From Hymenobacter rigui (GTDB lineage Bacteria; Bacteroidota; Bacteroidia; Cytophagales; Hymenobacteraceae), in contig NZ_RWIT01000004.1 in the NCBI RefSeq assembly GCF_003944715.1, forward strand, positions 371,918 through 435,917: a stretch of 64,000 nucleotides of DNA. The letters run 5' to 3'. The notes below the pieces were generated by a model. The model had not been told where the DNA came from and did not search any database. It worked only from the letters and a program-made list of their open reading frames with translations. A program made the position numbers and the translations under genes. The stretch's first letter is position 1. The number at the start of each line of letters is the position of its first letter. Below, in pieces: positions 50,168 to 61,173 of this stretch.

Positions 50168-51160
50168 ATGATAACCAACACTACTCTCGGCACAGATGTG
50201 GCCCACGCCGCGGCCTTGTTGCGCGCAGGCGAACTGGTAGCCGTGCCCACCGAAACCGTGTATGGTTTGGCGGGACATGGCCTGCGCGAAGACAGCCTGC
50301 GCCGCATTTTTGCGGTGAAGGGCCGGCCCCTCACCAACCCGCTCATTCTGCACTTTGCCAGCGTGGCGCAGCTGGCCGCGTATGTACGCATGGATGCCGT
50401 GCCCGCGGCGGCCCATCAGCTGCTGGACGCCTTCAGCCCGGGGCCGCTCACGCTGCTGCTGCCCCGCGAGCCGGCCGTGGTGCCCGACCTTGTCACGGCC
50501 GGCCTGCCCGATGTGGCGGTGCGCATCCCAGCTCACGCTCTGATACAGGAACTGCTGCAGCAGCTCGATTTTCCGCTGGCGGCGCCCTCGGCCAATCCCT
50601 TCGGCTACATCAGCCCCACCCGGCCCGCGCACGTGCTGGGCCAGCTCGGCGGCCGCATTCCCTACGTGCTCGACGGCGGGCCGTGCCAGGCGGGCATTGA
50701 AAGCACAGTGGTAGGGTTTGGGCCTGAAGGCGAGCCGGTAGTATACCGCGCCGGGGTGATTTCGCTGGAAATGCTGCAGGCTGTGGTGCCGGCGGCCCGC
50801 CTGCGCAGTGCCCCGGAAAAAGCCCGCCCCGCTGCCAGTCCCGGCTTGTTGCCTTACCATTACTCTCCCCACACACCGCTGCAACTCTTCGGCCCGGGGC
50901 AGGCTACATTGCCTCCCTTCGATGCGGCCACCACGGGCGCGCTTACCCTACGCGAGCCGCTGCCCGGCCTGCCCGCCGACCGACAGGTGGTGCTGAGCCC
51001 CGGCCGCGGCGACCTGACCGAGGCAGCCCACGAGCTCTACGCGGCCCTGCACCACCTCGACTCCCTGGGGTTGGGCCAGTTGCTGGCTGAGCGCCTACCC
51101 GATACCCGCCTGGGCCTGGCCCTGAACGAGCGACTGGAAAAAGCTGCCGCCCGCACGTAG
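50168..51160 (+). CDS. tsaC: L-threonylcarbamoyladenylate synthase (Sua5 type)
   Basis: Makes the threonylcarbamoyl-AMP used for the essential t6A37 tRNA modification. 330 residues: a YrdC/TsaC domain to about 200 (AALLRAGELVAVPTETVYGL, IFAVKGRPLTNPLILHFASV, SPGPLTLLLPREPAVVPDLV, PLAAPSANPFGYISPT) and a C-terminal Sua5 domain joined by a linker (RPAASPGLLPYHYSPHTPL). This two-domain form is the Sua5 subtype. The start MITNTTLGTDVAHAAALLRA is conventional. Confidence 0.95.
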   Translation: MITNTTLGTDVAHAAALLRAGELVAVPTETVYGLAGHGLREDSLRRIFAVKGRPLTNPLILHFASVAQLAAYVRMDAVPAAAHQLLDAFSPGPLTLLLPREPAVVPDLVTAGLPDVAVRIPAHALIQELLQQLDFPLAAPSANPFGYISPTRPAHVLGQLGGRIPYVLDGGPCQAGIESTVVGFGPEGEPVVYRAGVISLEMLQAVVPAARLRSAPEKARPAASPGLLPYHYSPHTPLQLFGPGQATLPPFDAATTGALTLREPLPGLPADRQVVLSPGRGDLTEAAHELYAALHHLDSLGLGQLLAERLPDTRLGLALNERLEKAAART

Positions 51161-51188
51161 TATATCCGGCCGCCGGGGGCTTTTTTGC

Positions 51189-51251
51189 GAGCTTACAGTG
51201 GTAGGCTTACTTCGGGGGAAAGCCCCTGCGGTAAGCTGCCACTGTAAGCTC
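51189..51251. repeat. Layered inverted repeat GAGCTTACAGTGG
   Basis: GAGCTTACAGTGG (51189-51201) pairs exactly with CCACTGTAAGCTC (51239-51251). Inside, GCTTAC pairs with GTAAGC and GGGG with CCCC, forming a nearly continuous stem. Downstream of tsaC; probable transcription end or mobile palindrome. Confidence 0.85.
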
Positions 51252-51280
51252 ATAGTCTTCATTGGTAAGCATCTGCTCGG

Positions 51281-51376
51281 TTACGGACCAATACAACAGC
51301 CGAGCCGCTCAACATATGCCTGAGTGATACGCTGCCGTTTGATGGCACGGTGGGCGTGTTCGATGATGACTCTTCG
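51281..51376 (-). pseudogene. Transposase C-terminal relic (IS5-like)
   Basis: On the minus strand the frame ending TAA at 51281-51283 reads NKRRVIIEHAHRAIKRQRIT followed by QAYVERLGCCIGP. The RRxxxEHxxxxxK pattern resembles the last part of IS5-family DDE transposases, which contains the catalytic Glu. The frame has no start and runs into the end of the next gene. No terminal inverted repeats found. Confidence 0.45.
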
Positions 51377-51377
51377 C

Positions 51378-54300
51378 TTATTGCCGGATAATGCGCTGCC
51401 GCCAGCAGAAGCCCGGTGCAGTTACTTCCAACAGGTACACCCCGGGGAGCAGCGCGTCCAGCGGCCAGCTGGATAATTGCCCCCCGGCCGCGGTACGGCG
51501 CTGCTGCTGTTGGCCGACCAGGTTGTATATGCCAACGGAATACGTATCAGGGGCCAGCGCCGTCAGATCGAGCGTTACGGTGCCGGCGGCGGGGTTGGGA
51601 TACAGCCTGGGCTGGCCGGTTGGGGCGGCTAGCTGTACTACCCGGACGCCGGAGTAGGTGAAGGTGCTGTCCTGGTCAACCTGCCGCAGGCGGTAGTAGA
51701 GCAGCGGCTGGGCAGGAGGGTAATCGGTGAAGGTGTAGGTACGGGGTGTTGTGCTCTGGCCAGCCGCCGGGCGGCTGCTCACGCGCGTGAAGCGGTGCCC
51801 ATCCACACTGCGCTCCACCTCGAAGCGGGCGGAGTTGATTTCCTGCGCCGTAGCCCAACGCAGCTGCGCGGCGGCGGCGCACCCAACAGCTTCAAAATAC
51901 TGCAGCGTGACCGGCAGCGGCACCAGCCGGCAACTGCTGACCTGGGGTAGTTCCTCGGGCAGCACATCGGTGCGCCACAGCGGGGCCAGCTGCGAGCCGG
52001 GCGTGGCTCCAAAGGCATCCGGGCCGGCAGAAGTACCTGTCAGGCCGTTACTGCCCGGCACGGCCTGCGAGGCGGCCGCCAGCGCCCCGGACGCCAACAC
52101 TACGCCGGCGGAGCCTCCCCCGCCCGGGCCGTGGGGCCCGGTGGCGGCCAGGTTGTTGTCGCCACCGCGCCCCCCGTTGGCCACCACCGTGAGGCCCGTC
52201 AGGCTGCCGCGGCTCATCACCACTACGCTGCCGCCGCCCCCCCCGCCGCCCCCGCCGTCGTTGTCAACCGGCAGCGTAACCGAGGCCCCGCTCACATCGA
52301 TGATGCCCGTTCCGACCAGTTGATCCAGATTGAGCAGCACGATGCCGCCCCCGGCCCCGCCGCTGGAATTGAAGCCATTGTTGACGTTGACGGCCGCTCC
52401 CTGGCCACCCGTGCCGTTGTTGGTGGAGCCGGCCCCGCCGCCGCCGCCCAGCACCACCCGCCCCGGCTGCGCCGCCAGAAAAGGCTCTCCGCCGTTGCCC
52501 CCGGTGGCGTTACCCACAAACCAGGCGTTGCCACCCTGGCCGCCGAAGCCGCCGTTGGCCCCGCCGCCGCCGCCCGTGTTATTCTGGTTATTGCGCGTGT
52601 TGCCATCGGTGCCGCCGCCCCCGGCATTGGCCGGGGCACCCCGGCCCATGCTGCCGCCCGGGTAGCCCTCACTGCCCGTGTTCAGCAGCACCCCCGCCCC
52701 GTTGAGCAGGCGTGGGGTGCCGGCCAGTCCTTCTCCCTTGGCTGCGTGCACCGCCGTGCCCCAGCGCATGGCCCAGTCGGTGGTGCTTACCCCGGCCGGG
52801 GCCGGGCCGCCCAGCAGCACTCCGCCTCCGCCCCGGAAGCCGGCCCCGCGTGCGTCGAGCCGGTAGCCGGCCGGCTCAAACGGGCCCTCCACCTGCAGGG
52901 CCAGCACCCCACCGGTACGCCCGTCCCAGGCGGCGGGCTGGGCGTCGGCCCCCAGCGTGAGGCTGCGGAAGCGGGGCACCCGGATAACCTGGTACCGGCG
53001 GGCCCCGGCGTTGGTGGTGGCGTCACTGTTTTGGTAGATAGCAGTGAGCGGGGCGGCCAGCAGCAGCGTGCCCCCGGCACCGGGCGTAACCGACGACCCG
53101 GTAACGTAGCGGTACTCGTAGCGCCCGGCCCAGCAGGTGCTCCAGAGATGGCCGCGGGCCGGCAGATACTCGTAGGCCAGCCCGTCGCCGTACGCGGCCG
53201 AGTTGCTGTAATCCAGGTCGGCGCCCTGCATCTGCATCACCAGCACCAGGTCGCCGGCCTGGATGGCCTCGGCGTCGGGCGCCGCCCGGGCCGGGCCCAC
53301 GCGCAGGGTGGTGCCCGCGGCTGTGCCCAGGCCGGGGTAGTAAGTGTTCAGGCGCTGGCCGGGGCTGGTGACGGCCGTGAGGGTGGCGGGGCCGGGGCAG
53401 AACGTGCTGGCCACGGGCCCGGTAATGGTGGTCTGCCAGGAAGCCAAGGGGCCGCTGCTGTCGTTATTGGCGGGCAGCGGGTCGCCCTGGGCCGTGGTGC
53501 TGGTAGCCCACACCTGCGCCGCCACAATGGTGCCGGCCGGCGGGGTATCGAAGCTGATGGATACGCTCGTGGCTGTACGGGCTGCAATTTCGGCCACGGC
53601 GGGCACCGTCACCCGCCCGGTGGCGGCGTCGTAGCGGCCGCCGCCGCTCACGGCCACACCCGTTAGGTTGGCTGGCAGCTGGGCCGCCAGCGCCACCTGG
53701 GTGGCCGTGGATGGACCGTAGTTTACGGCCTGCACCTGGTAGCCGACCCGGCCCGGGCCGGCCACAGTGGCCGGGCCCGTGCCCAGGGCCGCCACATCGG
53801 CCACCTGCACCGGGGCACAGGTGGTGAGGGCGGCCGGCTGGGTGCCGTCGTTGTTCAGGGCGGCCGGGTCGGCGCTGGTGGCCGTGCTGGTGCCCACGGC
53901 CGACACGGCGGTGCGGGCCGGCATCAGCAGGCGCACCGTGTGTACCCGGGACGTACCGGCGGGCAGGTCGGCCGCCGGAAACACCACGGCCCCGGTGGTG
54001 GTGCCGTACACGGCGTTGTGGGAGGCCGTCACCTCGCTCAGGTAAGCCGGCAGCCGCACCCGCCCCTGCACGCTGGTGGCCGCCACCGTCCCGGCGTTGG
54101 TCAGCGTCAGGCTTAGCTCGACATAGGCCCCGGCCGGCACGGTGGCCGGCCCCCGCAGCGTGGCCTGCACATCGGCACTGAGGCTGGTAATGATAACCGT
54201 AATGTTGGCCGAGTTGGAGAGGGCCCCCTGGGTGTCGCGCACCCGGTAACCAATAGTGGCCCCCGTAGAGCCCGCCGCGGGTACAAAGGTGACTACGCCC

Positions 54301-55211
54301 GTGGTGGTGTTCACCGAAAACCGTCCGCCCGTGGTAACTCCCGAGCTCGGGCTGAGCGTAACGCTGCCGGGGACGAGCGTGGCGTAGCCGTTGGCGTCGG
54401 TGTCGTTCTGCAGAACCGGAATCTGCACGGCCGTGCCCGTCAGCGTGGCAGCCACATCGCGCACGGCTACCGGGGCCGCGTTGCTGACCGTAATGGTAAT
54501 CTGCGCGGCTCCCGATACCCGGCCCAACTCATCCTGCACGGTGTAGGTGGTGCTGGAAGTACCGGTGAAGCCGCCCGCCGGGGTGAACGTCACGCTCCCG
54601 GTGGCTTCCACCCGGAAGGTGCCTCCTCCGTTGGTTCCGATAGGTGAGCTGATCTGCACGGTGGCCGCCCGGATCGTGGCGGCTCCATCGGCGTCGGTGT
54701 CGTTACTAGTCACGGCTACCGTTACCGGGGTATTGGTGGGGGTGGTGGCGGCATCGGCCCGGGCCAGGGGCGCAGCATTGGTCAGCGTCAGTGTCAGCGT
54801 GGCCGGGGCCGAGGCCGCGCCGGTTTGGTCCTGCACCGTGTAGCGGATGCGGGCGGTGGTCTGGCTGCCGCTGAAAGGGGCGGGGCGGGCACGCACCAGC
54901 CCCGTTGCATCCACGCTGAAGGTTGCTCCCTGACCAGCCACATCGGTGGTGCCGCTGCTTGAGGAGCCTAGCAGCAGGACGGAGGCCGGATTGAGGGCGG
55001 CCGTGCCGGGCTGGTCGTTGGCCAGAATAGTCAGCTCTGTGGCCGCGGTATAGGAGCGCGTGAAATTGTCGTCGGCGGCCAGCGGCCCGGCCACTGCCAG
55101 GCGGTGGTCGGCCGGGAGCATGCGCGGGGCTAAGCCCACTACCCAGGAACTGCTCGCCAGCAGTAATACCAGAAGCACTGCCCGGCAAAGGCGCGGAAAA
55201 CCAATCGTCAT
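51378..55211 (-). CDS. Large T9SS-secreted Ig-like/Gly-rich surface protein
   Basis: 1277 residues from the ATG at 55211 (MTIGFPRLCRAVLLVLLLAS, then SSWVVG), a signal peptide. Residues about 40-340 hold three tandem beta-sandwich modules with NDTDADG-type turns (SNDTDADGAATIRAATVQIS, QNDTDANGYATLVPGSVTLS), the tandem-95/cadherin-like kind. DUF11-like repeats follow (about 345-590). A central domain and a Gly/Asn-rich stretch (about 850-1080, including GGGGGGGGG runs) come next. The end is the LPVTLQYFEA module and a T9SS type-A sorting domain (RLYPNPAAGTVTLDLTALAP to WRQRIIRQ). Probably a surface adhesin or matrix protein. Confidence 0.9.
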   Translation of the reverse strand: MTIGFPRLCRAVLLVLLLASSSWVVGLAPRMLPADHRLAVAGPLAADDNFTRSYTAATELTILANDQPGTAALNPASVLLLGSSSSGTTDVAGQGATFSVDATGLVRARPAPFSGSQTTARIRYTVQDQTGAASAPATLTLTLTNAAPLARADAATTPTNTPVTVAVTSNDTDADGAATIRAATVQISSPIGTNGGGTFRVEATGSVTFTPAGGFTGTSSTTYTVQDELGRVSGAAQITITVSNAAPVAVRDVAATLTGTAVQIPVLQNDTDANGYATLVPGSVTLSPSSGVTTGGRFSVNTTTGVVTFVPAAGSTGATIGYRVRDTQGALSNSANITVIITSLSADVQATLRGPATVPAGAYVELSLTLTNAGTVAATSVQGRVRLPAYLSEVTASHNAVYGTTTGAVVFPAADLPAGTSRVHTVRLLMPARTAVSAVGTSTATSADPAALNNDGTQPAALTTCAPVQVADVAALGTGPATVAGPGRVGYQVQAVNYGPSTATQVALAAQLPANLTGVAVSGGGRYDAATGRVTVPAVAEIAARTATSVSISFDTPPAGTIVAAQVWATSTTAQGDPLPANNDSSGPLASWQTTITGPVASTFCPGPATLTAVTSPGQRLNTYYPGLGTAAGTTLRVGPARAAPDAEAIQAGDLVLVMQMQGADLDYSNSAAYGDGLAYEYLPARGHLWSTCWAGRYEYRYVTGSSVTPGAGGTLLLAAPLTAIYQNSDATTNAGARRYQVIRVPRFRSLTLGADAQPAAWDGRTGGVLALQVEGPFEPAGYRLDARGAGFRGGGGVLLGGPAPAGVSTTDWAMRWGTAVHAAKGEGLAGTPRLLNGAGVLLNTGSEGYPGGSMGRGAPANAGGGGTDGNTRNNQNNTGGGGGANGGFGGQGGNAWFVGNATGGNGGEPFLAAQPGRVVLGGGGGAGSTNNGTGGQGAAVNVNNGFNSSGGAGGGIVLLNLDQLVGTGIIDVSGASVTLPVDNDGGGGGGGGGSVVVMSRGSLTGLTVVANGGRGGDNNLAATGPHGPGGGGSAGVVLASGALAAASQAVPGSNGLTGTSAGPDAFGATPGSQLAPLWRTDVLPEELPQVSSCRLVPLPVTLQYFEAVGCAAAAQLRWATAQEINSARFEVERSVDGHRFTRVSSRPAAGQSTTPRTYTFTDYPPAQPLLYYRLRQVDQDSTFTYSGVRVVQLAAPTGQPRLYPNPAAGTVTLDLTALAPDTYSVGIYNLVGQQQQRRTAAGGQLSSWPLDALLPGVYLLEVTAPGFCWRQRIIRQ

Positions 55212-55661
55212 AGAAAAGGCGGATGCACGCAACAGGGCCGGGGGTGATCTGCCGGCTCCGTGCCCACCCCCGGATAATTTCTTGCCACACCCGCCACTGG
55301 CTAGTGTTGTTTAATAGGTAAAACACTGATAAACAGTTGATAGACTCCTGTGATTAGGGTGCTGCAAATCCTGCGGCCAGTCGCCCTGATCAGGGCAGGG
55401 GTCCAGAATGAGGAGACTCGCTCCAGAATTCGGACGTGCCGTGGCGGGCGGGCGGCGGGGTGGGGCAACCAGCCTATCGGTTACTAGGTAGGTGCAATAG
55501 AGCTTTATCTGCATGACTGACAGTGTTATGCGTCGGATTTAACCAGCTATTCGGGTGAAGCTCCGCGCGGGCGCATCCGGCCCGGGGCGGGCTGGCACAC
55601 ATGCTGCCCTCACCGCGGATCTCATATCTGGCCTAAGGCATAATTCTGTTTGTACCAACAT
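55212..55661. other. 450-base divergent gap, promoter region only
   Basis: Between the surface-protein gene and the hybrid kinase. No ORF with coding character, no palindrome of the word type and no tandem array are visible. Only a short AACACTGATAAACAGTT inverted repeat (about 55322-55338) stands out. It presumably carries both promoters. Confidence 0.5.
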
Positions 55662-58331
<2,670 letters not shown>

Positions 58332-58351
58332 CACCCCCCACAATTCCGCCG

Positions 58352-58399
58352 AACACTAAAAAAGGCCACCGGGTACGTCCGGTGGCCTTTTTTAGTGTT
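58352..58399. terminator. Bidirectional intrinsic terminator
   Basis: AACACTAAAAAAGGCCACCGG (58352-58372) pairs exactly with its complement at 58379-58399 across a six-base loop. It separates the hybrid kinase from the convergent glycan operon. Confidence 0.93.
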
Positions 58400-58424
58400 G
58401 CGGGCGCCGGCAGCTGCCGGCAGG

Positions 58425-59393
58425 CTACAGGGCCGGCTGCAGCCGCAGTGCCTGAATAAAACGGCCCACGAAGGTCAGGGCAAACGGCGTGCGGACCATG
58501 GCTTTAAGGGCGTACTTACAAGCCGGAACGGGCCGGCCCCGCCGGGCGGCGTACAGCGCCCCTTCGCGCAGCTTCTCCACCACCAGGCGGCGCACCCACC
58601 TAGTGGTAAGGCCGGTGGTAAGCGGCGGGGCGGCCGGCCCGGGCAGCAGCCGGGCCAGTTCCCGGTCCATCCAGGCTTTTTGGGCCGGACTCCAGTAGTG
58701 GTAGACATAGGCATCGGCCCGGCGCAGCGGAAAGCGCAGGGGCAGGGCCACGGAAAAGGCCAGCTGCTCACTGGTAAACCACTCCGAGCCCGCGTAGAAT
58801 GCGTCGCAGAGGCGCAGCACATCCGGCAGCAGGGCCGCGGCGGCGGCCGGCAGTCCCAGCACCCCGGAGTTCCAGCATTTCTGCCCGGCCGTGAATTGCC
58901 GCCACTGCCCGTTCACCAGAAACTGCTGCCGGCCGAACAGGTCGATCAGCCGGCCGGGGGCCGCGGCATCGGGCCGGGCGGCGTACTGCACCACCGCCTC
59001 GGCAAACGTGTGCTCGGGCTGATCCATGAAGGCAATGCCCGCCTGCAGGTCGCGGAGCAGCGGGGCCGGATCCCGCTGCACCAAAGTGTCCGAATCCAGG
59101 TACAGCACATCGGCCCCCGGCCAGCGCTGCATCAGCTCCTGCAGGATGCAGATTTTAACCCGGAACGAATACCGGTCGGGCCCGACCATTGCCAGGCGCC
59201 GTTCGGGGGGCAGCAGCAGGTACTCCACCGGTACCCCGCGCAGGTAAGGCCGGAAAAACTCCGGATTATCGGTAAACAGGGCCATGGTAACGGGCTCCGG
59301 GCCCGAATAGTGGGCGTAAAAGCTGAGGGCCGCACCCAGGGCCCGGTGGTACTCAACCGGACCACCGTAGGAAAGAAGCGTAAGATACACCAT
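58425..59393 (-). CDS. Glycosyltransferase (GT-A fold)
   Basis: 322 residues from the ATG at 59393 (MVYLTLLSYGGPVEYHRALG). The sugar-nucleotide/metal site is DVLYLDSDTLVQRDPAPLLR (DxD), with VKICILQELMQRWPGA before it and FTAGQKCWNSGVLGLPA after it, a pattern similar to GT8/capsular transferases. It ends with a basic region and FALTFVGRFIQALRLQPAL. Last gene of the minus-strand surface-glycan cluster, starting six bases after the DUF4184 stop. Sugar specificity unknown. Confidence 0.82.
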   Translation of the reverse strand: MVYLTLLSYGGPVEYHRALGAALSFYAHYSGPEPVTMALFTDNPEFFRPYLRGVPVEYLLLPPERRLAMVGPDRYSFRVKICILQELMQRWPGADVLYLDSDTLVQRDPAPLLRDLQAGIAFMDQPEHTFAEAVVQYAARPDAAAPGRLIDLFGRQQFLVNGQWRQFTAGQKCWNSGVLGLPAAAAALLPDVLRLCDAFYAGSEWFTSEQLAFSVALPLRFPLRRADAYVYHYWSPAQKAWMDRELARLLPGPAAPPLTTGLTTRWVRRLVVEKLREGALYAARRGRPVPACKYALKAMVRTPFALTFVGRFIQALRLQPAL

Positions 59394-59399
59394 TGCCAA

Positions 59400-60203
59400 C
59401 TAGTAAAGGTTGGAGAAAAACCGATGTAAATGCGGCCGGCGCTGCGCCGCCTCATTTGACGGGCCCGCCGGCCGGAGTGGGGGGGCAGGATAACACAGGC
59501 AGGCTACGACTATTCCGAACGCGCCGGCCGAGCATGCGCTGATCAGGGTATCGGCCAGCCGCAACTCGGGCAGGGCCGCCCCTAGCCGCAACAGCCACAG
59601 CCCGGCCGCCGCGCCGACGGCCAGCCGCCAGTAGCGGTGCCGCGCCGCCGCGGTTATTGGGCTGGGCAATGTCCGGCGGGGGCAGCGGGCCAGGGCCACC
59701 AGCACTACCGCCACGCCCATCACCGAGCTCAGCCATTCCAGCACCTGAAACAGGGGCAGGCCGCCGGTTAGGCCGGGAACCGGCTCCAGCAGCGCGGGCA
59801 GGTACGCCCGCAGCCCGGGGCGGCGGTGCGTCACCGCATCCCAGAGCAGGTGCGTGGCGGCTCCCAGCCCGAGGCTGAATAGCACCCGGGCGTAGTGCCG
59901 CCGGAAGTACGCGCGCCAGCGCAGACGCCGAACCTGCACCAGGCGTTGATAGAGCGGCTGCGGCAGGTGAGCCAGCAGCGAGTCGCGCACCAGCAGATGA
60001 AAGCCAAACGCTACGAGCACCCCAACCGGGCAGCTGAAGTACCCGATGCTGAGCCAGGAGTGACTGTGGGCGTTGTGCAGGCCCATGCGGGCAAACTTCT
60101 CAAAATCGGGAGCCATGCTGCCGATCAGCAGCCCGGTGGCCGACAACGCGCGCCGCCGCAGCAGCGGCAGCACGGCGGCGGTATGGGCCAGGGTAAAGGG
60201 CAT
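59400..60203 (-). CDS. DUF4184 membrane protein
   Basis: 267 residues, MPFTLAHTAAVLPLLRRRAL then TGLLIGSMAPDFEKFARMG, the DUF4184 opening with conserved His and Asp, and about five to six membrane helices. The pattern (FTLAHTA, GSMAPD, LHNAHSHS, LGAATHLLWDAVTH) recalls membrane-bound metal hydrolases of the YdjM/PgpB-like group. Function unknown; its place in a glycan operon suggests an envelope role. Almost touching the next gene. Confidence 0.88.
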   Translation of the reverse strand: MPFTLAHTAAVLPLLRRRALSATGLLIGSMAPDFEKFARMGLHNAHSHSWLSIGYFSCPVGVLVAFGFHLLVRDSLLAHLPQPLYQRLVQVRRLRWRAYFRRHYARVLFSLGLGAATHLLWDAVTHRRPGLRAYLPALLEPVPGLTGGLPLFQVLEWLSSVMGVAVVLVALARCPRRTLPSPITAAARHRYWRLAVGAAAGLWLLRLGAALPELRLADTLISACSAGAFGIVVACLCYPAPPLRPAGPSNEAAQRRPHLHRFFSNLY

Positions 60204-60236
60204 ACGAAAGCTTTCAGAGTAAATGCCGGGGGCGGG

Positions 60237-61130
60237 TTAGTCTACGGGTAAGCCCATCAGGGCATCCTGGGCAACCTGGCAGTGGGCATCCAGGGCATCC
60301 AGTACAGCGGAGTTTGTATCCAGATTGAATTTGCGGCCCCAGAAGCAGCCCGAGGCCAGCATACCGGGCAAATCGGCCGACGTCAGCAGCCGGGGATGCG
60401 CCCCGCCCGTGCTCCAGTCGATGTAGCGCAGGCTATTGTTGTGCAGGGTTTCGCGCAGGGGAGAGTTGTAGAGCACGGTAGCCACCAGAAACTCATCGGA
60501 GCCCCAGCTCAGGCGCCCGAACTGGTGCAGCTCCTGGTGCACGGCAAAGAAGTTAACCAGGTACTCGGCCGCGGCTCGGCTGAGCGTGTACCAGCAGCTC
60601 ATATTGCCCCCGTACACGGTGTACCCGCTCAGCGGAAACTGGCGGCGGGGCAGCACCGCGTTCAAGGCGCGCTGCACCACGTAGCGGCCGGGCAGGGCCG
60701 GCGCGTCGGTCAGGTGGTAGCGTTCCAGGCGGGCCCGGTTCAGCTGCCACCACGGCGAGCCCATGGGCTCAGCCTGCACAAACGAGTGGCCCGGGTGGGC
60801 GGCCAGAAAATCGTAGAGCTCAGTAAGGGGCCGCAGCGGGTAATCTTGCCCGCTCAGCAGGTTGATAAACTCGTAGCGGGCCGGATGGGCCAGGATTTCC
60901 CGCAGACCGGCCAGCAGCGCCTGTGTAAGCCCGAATCCGCCCCAATTGATGACGAAGCGGCGGCGCAGAAACTGCACCTGGGGCCGACGGGCCAGGAACG
61001 CAAACAACGACTGGTCCGACTTCAGATCAACGTGCAAAAAGTTGTCCATACGCGGATGGCAGAGTGCTTTCAGGAGCCGGTCGGCCTGGGCTGGGGCGTG
61101 GTGCAGCAGCAGAAAATTGGCGATACGCAT
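60237..61130 (-). CDS. Core-2/I-branching-type glycosyltransferase (GT14)
   Basis: 297 residues, MRIANFLLLHHAPAQADRLL; FLHVDLKSDQSLFAFL, INWGGFGLTQALLAGLREIL, YEFINLLSGQDYPLRPLTEL and GNMSCWYTLSRAAAEYLVNF are typical of bacterial beta-1,6-N-acetylglucosaminyltransferase-like GT14 proteins. GSDEFLVATVLYNSPLRE holds the likely catalytic Glu. Second to last but one in the cluster; the acceptor glycan is unknown. Confidence 0.9.
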   Translation of the reverse strand: MRIANFLLLHHAPAQADRLLKALCHPRMDNFLHVDLKSDQSLFAFLARRPQVQFLRRRFVINWGGFGLTQALLAGLREILAHPARYEFINLLSGQDYPLRPLTELYDFLAAHPGHSFVQAEPMGSPWWQLNRARLERYHLTDAPALPGRYVVQRALNAVLPRRQFPLSGYTVYGGNMSCWYTLSRAAAEYLVNFFAVHQELHQFGRLSWGSDEFLVATVLYNSPLRETLHNNSLRYIDWSTGGAHPRLLTSADLPGMLASGCFWGRKFNLDTNSAVLDALDAHCQVAQDALMGLPVD

Positions 61131-61173
61131 GAGGGTAAGGCAAAAGATAAGCAGATTGGTTTAGCAGACTGAT

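Noticed and set aside
52131..53666. 511-codon plus-strand frame inside the Gly-rich surface protein
   Set aside because: Complement of GGC/GCC-rich repeats; reads as Ala/Gly/His/Val mixture with no domain.
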